Source: Bacillota bacterium (GTDB lineage Bacteria > Bacillota > Clostridia > Oscillospirales > Ruminococcaceae). Taken from it: DNA of 17,622 nucleotides. Below, piece by piece: positions 1 through 6,126 of this stretch. The stretch spans positions 1 through 17,622 of the forward strand of contig JAEWZG010000109.1 of assembly GCA_023395435.1 (NCBI GenBank), written 5' to 3'. Under the pieces are notes generated by a model. The model was not told the DNA's origin, did not search any database, and saw only the letters and a program-made list of their open reading frames with translations. The translations under genes were made by a program, and so were the position numbers. Numbering within the stretch: the first letter of the stretch is position 1; every line of letters starts with the position of its first letter.

Positions 1-856
1 TTTCTTTTTTAAAAGATTTGCAGAAATAGCTAACATCATTAAAACCTGATCTGTCACATATCTCATTTATACTTAATTCAGTATCAGCAAGCATGCTTGC
101 TGATATTTTTATTCTAAGCTGTGTCAGGTACTTTGAATATGATATTCCTGTGCTTTTCTTAAAGTCATTAAGCAAAGTTGTTCGGTTAGTATGAAGGTCT
201 GAAACAATCTTATTTATTGTAATCTTCTGGTCATACCTTGATTGAAGATAACAGATAACATCCTTTGTTAACTCCGAATATGAAGTATCTACTTCTATGT
301 TATCAACGATCGGGTTATCTGAAGCACTCATAATCGAAAAAAGCACCTCAAGCAGGGTAGCTCTGCTCCTGCATGGCCAGTTGATATCAGATTGAAGAGT
401 AAGTAAATCATTCAGAACTGCTATTTTCTCACCTATTTTAATAGCATCAAAAGAATTCACAGAAATTATTTTACTATTAATATCGCCATCATGTAAAAAC
501 TTCTTAAAATAAAATAGATCCTGACTTTCTGTAAATGTAAGACCTTGACCTGTTTTACATGCCTCATAACTGAACTTACTATTCAATACTGTCGGGCAGA
601 AATATAATATTAAAATTTCATCTTTATTATCTAAAGATAAGAAGTGTTGGTCTTTTTCATTAAGACATATAATTTTAGGCCCGAATATTATTAATTCTTT
701 CCCATTAATGCATATTTTAGCATTGCCTGATTTTAAAAAAACTAATTTGTAACAAACATTTTCTTCAGTATTGTTGAATTTTTCTAAACCATTTGATACT
801 GCTACTGCCATTGTATAGCCCGGATAGAATTTTTCTCCAAACGTAAGGGCATTCAT
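1..856 (-). CDS. AraC-family transcriptional regulator, C-terminus cut off by window edge
   Basis: This is a DNA-binding transcription regulator with an N-terminal effector-type domain (about residues 1-180) and a C-terminal AraC double helix-turn-helix. About 285 residues are visible from ATG at 856, and the frame stays open to base 1. The first helix-turn-helix lies near residues 208-245 (KITINKIVSDLHTNRTTLLN). The second ends at the window edge in the family signature ELSINEICDRSGFNDVSYFC followed by KSFKKE, so only about 10-20 residues should be missing. The N-terminal half (LVFLKSGNAKICINGKELII) resembles the cupin-like AraC sensor domain. The start is supported by AGAGGTGA about 6 bases upstream. 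No target gene can be read from the window, because the next gene to the right is more than 380 bases away and separated by its own terminator. The family call is firm; the ligand is unknown. Confidence 0.9.
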   Translation of the reverse strand, partial: MNALTFGEKFYPGYTMAVAVSNGLEKFNNTEENVCYKLVFLKSGNAKICINGKELIIFGPKIICLNEKDQHFLSLDNKDEILILYFCPTVLNSKFSYEACKTGQGLTFTESQDLFYFKKFLHDGDINSKIISVNSFDAIKIGEKIAVLNDLLTLQSDINWPCRSRATLLEVLFSIMSASDNPIVDNIEVDTSYSELTKDVICYLQSRYDQKITINKIVSDLHTNRTTLLNDFKKSTGISYSKYLTQLRIKISASMLADTELSINEICDRSGFNDVSYFCKSFKKE

Positions 857-876
857 AATATCACCTCTACTGGATA

Positions 877-905
877 AATATATCACAATTTTTACTACTT
901 GTAAA
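877..905 (-). promoter_or_regulatory. Promoter of the AraC-family regulator
   Basis: On the minus strand, TTTACA at 905-900 and TATATT at 882-877 are separated by exactly 17 bases. Transcription would start near 870 and the regulator starts at 856. The promoter lies downstream of the terminator at 964-994, so the regulator does not depend on the structured region upstream. Confidence 0.6.
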
Positions 906-963
906 TACTGTTTTCTTTATAGTAACTAATATGTAATATATAATAATATGAATATTGCCCAAT

Positions 964-994
964 AAAAAGTGCAGGTGCTGAAATCAGCACCTGC
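964..994 (-). terminator. Intrinsic terminator ending the hairpin-rich region
   Basis: A perfect 10-bp stem (GCAGGTGCTG at 971-980 with CAGCACCTGC at 985-994, loop AAAT) is followed on the minus strand by TTTTT (968-964). It lies about 250 bases beyond the stop of the lipoprotein gene at 1242, so it more likely ends a separate RNA than that mRNA. Confidence 0.75.
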
Positions 995-1146
995 GTGAAA
1001 GGAATCATTCTGTCATCTCCATGGCATGTCTGGTTAACCTCTTAAGTTAACCCCTGAATCCTCTTTTGTGTTCTCTACCCTCCACTTAGGTAGAATGTGT
1101 TTTACTACTTAAAAGTAAATCACAATCTATATAAAGCGTTTTAAAA
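964..1146 (-). ncRNA. Candidate structured non-coding RNA (multi-hairpin, terminator-ended)
   Basis: No protein gene fits 857-1241. Read on the minus strand, the segment forms consecutive stems. The first is GTGATTTACT/AGTAAAACAC (about 1121-1095, one mismatch). Next is TCTACC/GGTAGA (about 1095-1074). Then comes GGTTAAC/GTTAACC (about 1052-1032, 7 bp with a 7-base loop), then a purine-rich stretch, and finally the strong terminator at 994-964. A TATAAT lies at 1155-1150, although its -35 region (TTCTGG) is poor. A perfect GCGTTTTAAAACGC palindrome sits at the presumed start. About 180 nt would be made. I cannot assign a family by eye; known Firmicutes RNAs of this size, such as 6S RNA or the raiA motif, should be tested. 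It could instead be a structured 3' tail of the lipoprotein mRNA. Confidence 0.4.
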
Positions 1147-1178
1147 CGCATTATATAATGGGTAAGGTTAATCCAGAA

Positions 1179-1204
1179 GCAGTAATTCTTTATAAAATTA
1201 CTGC
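1179..1204 (-). terminator. Hairpin just after the first MBL lipoprotein gene
   Basis: A 9-bp perfect stem (GCAGTAATT at 1179-1187, AATTACTGC at 1196-1204, 8-base loop) begins 38 bases after the lipoprotein stop. On the minus strand it is followed only by TTCTGG, so it is a weak terminator or an mRNA 3'-end stabiliser. Confidence 0.4.
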
Positions 1205-1241
1205 TGTTCGATTAGCAAAAACAAAACATTAGTATATGGAA

Positions 1242-2078
1242 TTACTTATCTATGTAAGTGTGAGTATTTGAAATAATGCAAGGTGTTGTTTTGCTTGGTA
1301 ATTCATCTTTTGTTATTTCAAGTTTATTTTCAACTCGCTTTGTTGGTCCGTACAACTGCTCAAGATACTTAACGTCACCATCAAAATAGTGAGTAGGAAT
1401 AATATATTTAGGATTAATCTGTGCAAGTAAATTAAATCCCTTTTTATTTTCAAAATTCATTGAAGAATATTGTGGATTATCAAACTGCATGAATGCAATA
1501 TCAATCTTTCCAATTTTCTGAAGCTGCTCGTCAGTAAACTTTGTCTGTCCACAGTCACCAAAGTGAGCAATTCTTAATCCGTCAACTTCCATAACAATAA
1601 TTACATTAGATGGATTTGGCATTATAGTATCAGTATCATGAGCTGATGCTATACTATAAATATTAAAATCCTTTGTCTTACATTCAAAGACTTCCTGAGA
1701 ATAAAGCTTTGTCTTTGTATCCTCATATTCTGCTGTAAAAGAACCGTCGATATGGTCATAATGCTTATGTGTTGACATAACTGCCGCTGGCTTTAAATCA
1801 ACAACATCTGGCATTGGCATCTGGAAAGGATCTACAACTATGTTCTCACCATTTATTGATGATATAACATATGAATTATGAAGTACACCCTTTGTACATT
1901 CTGCTACTGTCTGAATTCTAACTTTGCCTGACTTGTTATTTGCTTCTGGTAAAACAAAGTCTGGATTCACTGGTGCTTTTGCTTCTTGAGCTTTTTCAGA
2001 TGAGCTATTTGCTTTGTTTCCACAACCGGTTAATAGACAAAAAATTATTAGTGTACATAAAAATAATGTTTTTTTCAT
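1242..2078 (-). CDS. MBL-fold metallo-hydrolase lipoprotein (paralog 1)
   Basis: A 278-residue surface lipoprotein. The N-terminus has two Lys, a hydrophobic stretch and the lipobox L16-T-G-C19, predicting a lipid anchor on the outer face of the membrane. The rest is a metallo-beta-lactamase fold of the compact UlaG-like type. The metal motif HxHxDH is H104-K-H106-Y-D108-H109, with H147 (ASAHD), D175 (HFGDCGQ) and H230 (PTHYFD) as the expected further ligands for two metal ions. The substrate is unknown; UlaG-type enzymes hydrolyse lactones or phosphoesters, but surface lipoproteins of this kind are largely uncharacterised. AAGGAGG lies 7-8 bases before the ATG. The gene at 2398-3222 is a clear paralog, roughly 60% identical by eye and co-linear throughout, with the gene-specific differences concentrated in the linker after the lipid anchor and near the C-terminus. 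Confidence 0.85.
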   Translation of the reverse strand: MKKTLFLCTLIIFCLLTGCGNKANSSSEKAQEAKAPVNPDFVLPEANNKSGKVRIQTVAECTKGVLHNSYVISSINGENIVVDPFQMPMPDVVDLKPAAVMSTHKHYDHIDGSFTAEYEDTKTKLYSQEVFECKTKDFNIYSIASAHDTDTIMPNPSNVIIVMEVDGLRIAHFGDCGQTKFTDEQLQKIGKIDIAFMQFDNPQYSSMNFENKKGFNLLAQINPKYIIPTHYFDGDVKYLEQLYGPTKRVENKLEITKDELPSKTTPCIISNTHTYIDK

Positions 2079-2101
2079 AAAAATCCTCCTTAATTTTCTT
2101 C

Positions 2102-2130
2102 ATTATACTCTAGATCCGATTTGTTTTCAA
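2102..2130 (-). promoter_or_regulatory. Promoter of MBL lipoprotein paralog 1
   Basis: TTGAAA (2130-2125), a 17-base spacer and TATAAT (2107-2102) on the minus strand form a near-consensus vegetative promoter just upstream of the ribosome site of the gene at 2078. The gene therefore need not be transcribed together with its paralog. Confidence 0.8.
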
Positions 2131-2170
2131 GAAAAAATATGCAATTTTATTTGTAATATAATACATTGCT

Positions 2171-2199
2171 GAAAAAATAGATGCTAATAAATAGCATCT
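2171..2199 (-). terminator. Intrinsic terminator between the two MBL paralogs
   Basis: AGATGCTA (2179-2186) pairs with TAGCATCT (2192-2199) around a 5-base loop. On the minus strand it is followed by ATTTTTT. It lies about 200 bases after the stop of paralog 2, leaving a long 3' tail. Confidence 0.75.
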
Positions 2200-2397
2200 G
2201 ATCAAAATAAAATAAGATAATTTGACCTTTACTTTATTGAAATGGAAGTTGCTTGTAATAAAAATAACAAATTAGTTTTTGAAAGACGCCATGTTATAGG
2301 CTAAATATTTTTGTGGAGGTTGTAATCCAATATCAGATCAGATATAATACTGATATTGGATTATAACATGACAATATTTAAATATAGGTTGATTATG
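2200..2397. other. Non-coding spacer with no recognisable gene
   Basis: I find no plausible start with a ribosome site and a continuing frame on either strand. A GTGGAGG at 2313-2319 looks like a ribosome site but no start codon follows it. The notable content is the inverted repeat at 2319-2367. The arrangement parallels the other side of paralog 1, where a hairpin shortly after the stop codon is followed about 200 bases later by a poly-U terminator. Confidence 0.6.
2319..2367. repeat. Long inverted repeat (18-bp stem) after MBL lipoprotein paralog 2
   Basis: The arms TAATCCAATATCAG (2323-2336) and CTGATATTGGATTA (2350-2363) are perfectly complementary over 14 bp. They extend outward to 18 bp with one G-U pair (2319-2322 with 2364-2367), around a 13-base AT-rich loop. 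The element starts 31 bases after the stop at 2398. No T-run follows on either strand, so it is not a standard terminator. It may be a protein-binding site, a processed RNA hairpin, or the remnant of a small mobile repeat. Confidence 0.7.
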
Positions 2398-3222
2398 TTA
2401 ACAATATGTATGAGTATTAAGTATTCTGCATATTCTTGTTTTCCCCGGAGTTAAGTCTGCTTTTGAAACTGTCATCTTATTTGTAAAATCCTCTATCTTG
2501 CCGATTTTCTGTTCAAAAATAGGCAATGCCTTATCAGTATAGTGTGTCGGAATAACGATAGTAGGATTAACCTGAGCGAGAAGATTAAAGCCTTTTAGAT
2601 TTTTCAAATCCATATGTGAGAATGAATTTTCAAACTGCATAAATGCTATATCAATTTTCCCGATTTTATCAAGCTGTTCCTGTGAGAATTTAGTCTGTCC
2701 CGCGTCACCGAAGTGAGCTATTCTGAGCCCGTCAACTTCCATAACAATAATTACGTTTGTTGGATTTTCCATAATGTCGTCACCATCATGAGCTGATGCA
2801 ACAGAATAAATATTAAAATCTTTAGTCTTAAATGCTTCTACTGTTCTACAGAATTTCTTGACCTCATCGCCGTATGAATCACTAAAAGTACTATCAACGT
2901 GATCAGGGTGGTCGTGTGTTGACATTATTACTGTTGGTTTAACATCCACAACATCAATCATTGGCATCTGGAATGGATCCACTACGACATTTTCACCTTT
3001 TGATGAAGAAATAATATAAGAATTGTATGGAAAGCCATTTGAACCTTCTGTAACGGTCTGAATCATAACCTTACCTGATTTATTTTCGACTTCAGGCAAA
3101 ATTAAATTTGAATTAGCATCTTGCTTTTCAGCAGAAGATTTGTCATTTGATTTTGTTTTTCCGCCACATCCTGTTAATACTCCCAAGATTATTAATGAAC
3201 ATAAAAATAAAACTTTTTTCAT
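2398..3222 (-). CDS. MBL-fold metallo-hydrolase lipoprotein (paralog 2)
   Basis: A 274-residue lipoprotein co-linear with the gene at 1242-2078. The lipobox is L16-T-G-C19. The metal motif is H103-D-H105-P-D107-H108, with H145 (ASAHDGD), D173 (HFGDAGQ) and H227 (PTHYTD) as further ligands, so all ligands expected of a working dinuclear site are present. Compared with paralog 1, the conserved core blocks (VVDPFQMPM, NVIIVMEVDGLRIAHFGD, KIGKIDIAFMQF) are almost unchanged, while the Ser/Lys-rich linker and residues 110-130 differ. This pattern suggests duplication followed by divergence under selection for the active site. It is expected to sit on the outer face of the cytoplasmic membrane. GGAGGC lies about 6 bases before the ATG. 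The substrate is unknown. Confidence 0.85.
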   Translation of the reverse strand: MKKVLFLCSLIILGVLTGCGGKTKSNDKSSAEKQDANSNLILPEVENKSGKVMIQTVTEGSNGFPYNSYIISSSKGENVVVDPFQMPMIDVVDVKPTVIMSTHDHPDHVDSTFSDSYGDEVKKFCRTVEAFKTKDFNIYSVASAHDGDDIMENPTNVIIVMEVDGLRIAHFGDAGQTKFSQEQLDKIGKIDIAFMQFENSFSHMDLKNLKGFNLLAQVNPTIVIPTHYTDKALPIFEQKIGKIEDFTNKMTVSKADLTPGKTRICRILNTHTYC

Positions 3223-3245
3223 AATTGCCTCCTTGTATTATCTAC

Positions 3246-3274
3246 ATTATAAGACTATTCTTTTTATTTTTCAT
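3246..3274 (-). promoter_or_regulatory. Promoter of MBL lipoprotein paralog 2
   Basis: On the minus strand, ATGAAA (3274-3269) and TATAAT (3251-3246) are separated by 17 bases, shortly before the ribosome site of the gene starting at 3222. The -10 is a consensus match and the -35 matches 4 of 6 bases. Confidence 0.6.
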
Positions 3275-3310
3275 TAAAAAATCTACAATGATATTTGTAA
3301 AATCGTACAT

Positions 3311-3340
3311 AAAAAGCAGATGCTGAAATTCAGCATCTGC
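3311..3340 (-). terminator. Intrinsic terminator of the cwlJ-gerQ operon
   Basis: GCAGATGCTGA (3316-3326) pairs with TCAGCATCTGC (3330-3340) in an 11-bp stem with a 3-base loop. On the minus strand it is followed by TTTTT. It lies 9 bases after the stop of the GerQ-like gene. Its arms closely resemble the terminator at 964-994. Confidence 0.9.
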
Positions 3341-3348
3341 CTAATAAA

Positions 3349-4320
3349 TTATCTTCCTCTCATGTTCTGCCCACCTGTTGGTTGCTGTGGTGGTTTCTGT
3401 CCTGGAAGATAGAATGTTACAAACTTTATTGAATATAAATCACATATAATAAAAGTCTTCGACTGTTCTTCATATATAATTATATAGCTTAACCCAACAT
3501 TATAAAGAATGCCTTGCTTTTTCTCAATCATATTTGTTCCTATAAGGAATTCAACAACAACATATTCACCGATGTTTTTAGAAAGAGCTTCTTGTAATGA
3601 AAGCTGTAGCAATTCAGGATATTCCAGCTCTGGGGCACCCATCGAAGGAGTTCTATAGATTGAACGTTCACCAGTTGTGTCAAGCATCGGAGTTCCTTGT
3701 TGCCTCATTGAACCTATATCTGGTTCAGTAGAAAAATCTATTTGTTGTTGTGTTGTCCTTGGAAATACTTCAGGCTGCCTCATTGATCCCATTTCTGGCA
3801 TAGGAGGAACATCCATTTGTTGCTGTGGCGTCCTTGGTATTGCTCCAGGTTGCCTCATTGATCCCATTTCTGGCATAGGAGGAACTTCCATTTGTTGCTG
3901 TGGTGTCCTTGGTATTGCTCCAGGTTGCCTCATTGTTCCCGTTTCAGGCATAGGAGGAACTTCTATTTGTTGCTGTGATGTCCTTGGTAATGCTCCAGGC
4001 TGTTGCCTCATTGAATCCATTCCAGGCATTAAAGAGGCATCTGTTTGTTGCTGGGTCATTCTTGGTAATGTACCAGGTTGTCTCATTGAATCCATTCCAG
4101 GCATTGAAGGAATATCTGTTTGCCGCTGTGTTGTTACTGTTGATGCTCCCGATGTTGTTCTTGGTACTGTTCCTGTGCCAGCCCCAGAGCCCATTCCCAT
4201 GCCCTGACTCATTTGTGGAATTCTCATTTGAGTTGATCTTATCGAGTCAGTCGATTGTTGTTGTCCTGTTGTTCCTCTTGGCTGCGCAAAAAAACTTGAC
4301 ATTGAATCTGTGCTATTCAT
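3349..4320 (-). CDS. gerQ: GerQ-like spore coat protein with Gln/Met/Pro repeat region
   Basis: A 323-residue protein in two parts. Residues about 1-230 are low-complexity, rich in Gln, Met, Pro, Ser, Thr and Arg, with six tandem units of 24-26 residues (about 61-211; consensus PRTxQQQxxxPPMPxxxSMR). Residues about 235-310 form a compact domain (NIGEYVVVEFLIGTNMIEKK, then CDLYSIKFVTF) matching the C-terminal GerQ domain pattern by eye. GerQ is an inner-coat protein needed to place CwlJ in the spore coat and is cross-linked by transglutaminase in Bacillus. The direct link here is context: the gene follows cwlJ by 11 bases, and its ribosome site (AGGAGGG) overlaps the cwlJ stop codon. The N-terminal 245 residues contain no lysine, unlike Bacillus GerQ, whose lysines are the cross-linking sites. 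Bacillus GerQ is also much shorter. The domain call is moderately sure; an unrelated coat protein with the same partner is the alternative. Confidence 0.65.
   Translation of the reverse strand: MNSTDSMSSFFAQPRGTTGQQQSTDSIRSTQMRIPQMSQGMGMGSGAGTGTVPRTTSGASTVTTQRQTDIPSMPGMDSMRQPGTLPRMTQQQTDASLMPGMDSMRQQPGALPRTSQQQIEVPPMPETGTMRQPGAIPRTPQQQMEVPPMPEMGSMRQPGAIPRTPQQQMDVPPMPEMGSMRQPEVFPRTTQQQIDFSTEPDIGSMRQQGTPMLDTTGERSIYRTPSMGAPELEYPELLQLSLQEALSKNIGEYVVVEFLIGTNMIEKKQGILYNVGLSYIIIYEEQSKTFIICDLYSIKFVTFYLPGQKPPQQPTGGQNMRGR
3689..4138 (-). repeat. Six tandem 72-78-bp coding repeats in the GerQ-like gene
   Basis: Units run at 3689-3760, 3761-3835, 3836-3910, 3911-3985, 3986-4063 and 4064-4138. The three units from 3761 to 3985 are the most alike, differing at only a few positions, while the outer units have drifted. 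All length differences are multiples of three, so the reading frame is kept. Recent copy-number change by slippage or unequal exchange is likely in the middle units. Confidence 0.9.
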
Positions 4321-4331
4321 AACCTGCCCTC

Positions 4332-4766
4332 CTATGTTTCTGCATACAGTATTGTTGGATTATAAAAACAATAATTATTTATTCTGGCAACTAACTTCCC
4401 GACACATGATAAATAAGACAGTTGGCATAAAGAACTTAACGGTCTGATAAACCATAGAACCGAGCCAAAACTAAATAGTTTATTCCCCACCATTGCCCAT
4501 TCTGCTATATCATAATGTATTTGTTCAGGGCACATATTATAAATATTACGTGAATTGTAATGTCCATCAAGGATTTCTGTCGCACAGTTAAATTGTCCCT
4601 TACAAAACACCACATCTCTTATTGTTCTACATCTCCTGAATTCCCCACAATCCACGTTGATACGGTTCATTATTACACAGGCTATAGCCTTCATTGTGAT
4701 CTCACCTTCACTTCCCGCTTCACATCGAATTGTCCTTGCAAGAATTTCAAGATCTGAAAGTAGCAT
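4332..4766 (-). CDS. cwlJ: CwlJ-type spore cortex-lytic enzyme
   Basis: A 144-residue cell wall hydrolase of the SleB/CwlJ catalytic family (Hydrolase_2), matching the usual CwlJ length of about 140 residues without a peptidoglycan-binding domain or signal peptide. The N-terminal RTIRCEAGSEGE carries the presumed catalytic Glu (E16). The middle has the family pattern CVIMNRINVDCGEFRRCRTI, and the C-terminal half has LWFIRP and the Cys-rich NNYCFYNPT ending. CwlJ sits in the spore coat, is triggered by Ca-dipicolinate during germination and degrades cortex peptidoglycan. The absence of a signal peptide fits assembly from the mother cell. The start follows AGGTGAGGGGAT. The downstream GerQ-like gene is translationally close, the arrangement expected for an enzyme and its coat-localising partner. 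The C-terminal segment before CFYNPT is somewhat divergent from Bacillus, but the fold-defining motifs are intact. Confidence 0.9.
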   Translation of the reverse strand: MLLSDLEILARTIRCEAGSEGEITMKAIACVIMNRINVDCGEFRRCRTIRDVVFCKGQFNCATEILDGHYNSRNIYNMCPEQIHYDIAEWAMVGNKLFSFGSVLWFIRPLSSLCQLSYLSCVGKLVARINNYCFYNPTILYAET

Positions 4767-4875
4767 CTTATCCCCTCACCTTGCTAAATCAATACATTTA
4801 TTTATATTCATTTATTACATGTACACATTACAAGAATAAAAAAATATTAATTTAATATTCCAAAAAGCTCTAATA

Positions 4876-4884
4876 TGATATAAT
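4876..4884 (+). promoter_or_regulatory. Extended -10 promoter of the ComEC-like MBL lipoprotein
   Basis: TGATATAAT (4876-4884) is a full TGnTATAAT extended -10 element. No good -35 lies 17 bases upstream, which is tolerated in extended -10 promoters. The start codon is at 4916, giving a leader of about 25 bases. Confidence 0.55.
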
Positions 4885-4915
4885 ATTTTTATATCAACCT
4901 GAAAGGACCTCTCAA

Positions 4916-5995
4916 ATGATAACTATACGCAAGAAAATATATGCCGTTTTAATGTCAATTTCCCTCTTGTTTCTTTTCGGATGCTCAATTGAAGATACAG
5001 CAACTGAAACAGTTAAGAATTTTGTTTCAGAAGATAAACTGAAGGTACACTTCCTTGATGTTGGTCAGGGTGACAGTATATTCATTGAACTCCCGAACCA
5101 TGAAACAATGCTAATTGATGCGGGCGAATATATGTATTCGTCAGGAGTACAGGATTATATTGAAAATCACGGCTATTCAAAAATAAATTATATTGTTGGT
5201 ACTCATCCACATTCAGACCACATCGGCGGACTGTCTGATATTATTAAGAACTTTGATATTGACAAGATTTATTTACCGAATGCTGTCAGCACAACTCCAA
5301 CCTATGTTAAGCTCCTTGAATCAATAAAAGCCAAGGGGAAAAAGATAACGCGTGCGCAGAAGGGCTTTATCATTATTAATGACGGAAAGCTCAATGCAAC
5401 AATAATTGGTCCAGCTGGTGAAAGCTATGAGAATCTTAATAATTATTCTGTTGTAATAAAACTTACATATGGTGCAAACAGCTTCCTTCTAACTGGTGAT
5501 ATGGAAACGCTCGCTGAAAAGGAACTTACTGATAGCCTTAAGGCGGATGTTCTAAAAGCAGGACATCATGGTAGCATTACATCAACCTCGGAAGACTTCC
5601 TAAAAAAAGTTTCGCCAAAATATGCTGTTATCTCCTGCGGGAAGGATAATGATTATGGCCATCCACATGAAAAATTAATTGAAAGACTCAAAAATCATTC
5701 TGCGAAGATTTACAGAACTGATTTAAACGGAACCATTACCTTCACAAGTGATGGTAAGAACATAAAAACAGAGCAAGAAAAAACCTCTCTTGAGGACAGC
5801 TCTTCACAGAGCACAATTACCCAGCCACAGACACAAACAAAATATGTTATAAACACAAGTTCAAGGAAAATCCACAATTCAACCTGTCCTTCTGTCGATA
5901 AAATCAGCACAGACAACCGACTGAATACAAATGATTATAGAAAAGCAATATCAGCCGGTTATGAACCGTGTAAAATATGCAAACCAGTTGCATAA
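4916..5995 (+). CDS. ComEC-like MBL-fold lipoprotein with C-terminal Cys-rich metal-binding domain
   Basis: A 359-residue lipoprotein (lipobox L20-F-G-C23). Residues about 42-285 are the soluble metallo-beta-lactamase domain found at the C-terminus of the DNA-uptake channel ComEC. The motifs are FLDVGQGDS, the metal motif H97-P-H99-S-D101-H102, TGD195, AGHHGS (H217, H218) and GHPH (H249). After a Ser/Gln-rich linker (about 286-306), residues 308-356 form a small domain with H320-x3-C324 and C352-x2-C355, a layout seen at the C-termini of many secreted Firmicutes nucleases and MBL proteins. In ComEC this MBL domain is thought to act as a nuclease, so an extracellular nuclease or phosphodiesterase role is plausible but not shown. 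There is no channel domain, so this is not ComEC itself. AAAGGA lies 8 bases before the ATG. It is transcribed divergently from cwlJ as a single gene. Confidence 0.85.
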   Translation: MITIRKKIYAVLMSISLLFLFGCSIEDTATETVKNFVSEDKLKVHFLDVGQGDSIFIELPNHETMLIDAGEYMYSSGVQDYIENHGYSKINYIVGTHPHSDHIGGLSDIIKNFDIDKIYLPNAVSTTPTYVKLLESIKAKGKKITRAQKGFIIINDGKLNATIIGPAGESYENLNNYSVVIKLTYGANSFLLTGDMETLAEKELTDSLKADVLKAGHHGSITSTSEDFLKKVSPKYAVISCGKDNDYGHPHEKLIERLKNHSAKIYRTDLNGTITFTSDGKNIKTEQEKTSLEDSSSQSTITQPQTQTKYVINTSSRKIHNSTCPSVDKISTDNRLNTNDYRKAISAGYEPCKICKPVA

Positions 5996-6003
5996 TATAC
6001 AAA

Positions 6004-6040
6004 AAGTGTCATCTTTAGATGGCACTTCTATTTATTATTT
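6004..6040 (+). terminator. Intrinsic terminator after the ComEC-like lipoprotein
   Basis: AAGTGTCATC (6004-6013) pairs with GATGGCACTT (6018-6027), 10 bp with one G-U, loop TTTA. It is followed by a T-rich stretch that is interrupted by a few A and C bases. Confidence 0.7.
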
Positions 6041-6092
6041 TGGTTATTTTATACAAAATTAATAAAGTGTTAAAATTTATTATAAAAAAAGC

Positions 6093-6120
6093 TTGAAGTA
6101 TAATTAAAGCTCTTTATAAT
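6093..6120 (+). promoter_or_regulatory. Promoter of trmO
   Basis: TTGAAG (6093-6098), a 16-base spacer and TATAAT (6115-6120). The predicted transcription start falls at about 6127, the first base of the palindrome at 6127-6138. Confidence 0.6.
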
Positions 6121-6126
6121 TATAAA

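Noticed and set aside
1012..1241. Known riboswitch class in the hairpin region
   Set aside because: I could not match any core I know (c-di-GMP, tetrahydrofolate, SRP RNA core), and the downstream gene has its own promoter after the terminator.
2300..2397. GTGGAGG at 2313-2319 as the ribosome site of a small plus-strand gene
   Set aside because: No start codon lies at a suitable distance, and the inverted repeat follows directly.
3677..4207. Long open frame on the plus strand rich in Cys-Cys-Cys motifs
   Set aside because: It is the mirror of the 75-bp coding repeats of the GerQ-like gene on the other strand; its repeats come from that gene, and it has no convincing ribosome site or family match.
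4767..4915. Possible sporulation sigma-E or sigma-K promoter for cwlJ
   Set aside because: CATGTAAT on the minus strand near 4815-4822 resembles a sigma-E -10, but no matching -35 lies at the right distance; in such AT-rich DNA this is not enough to call.
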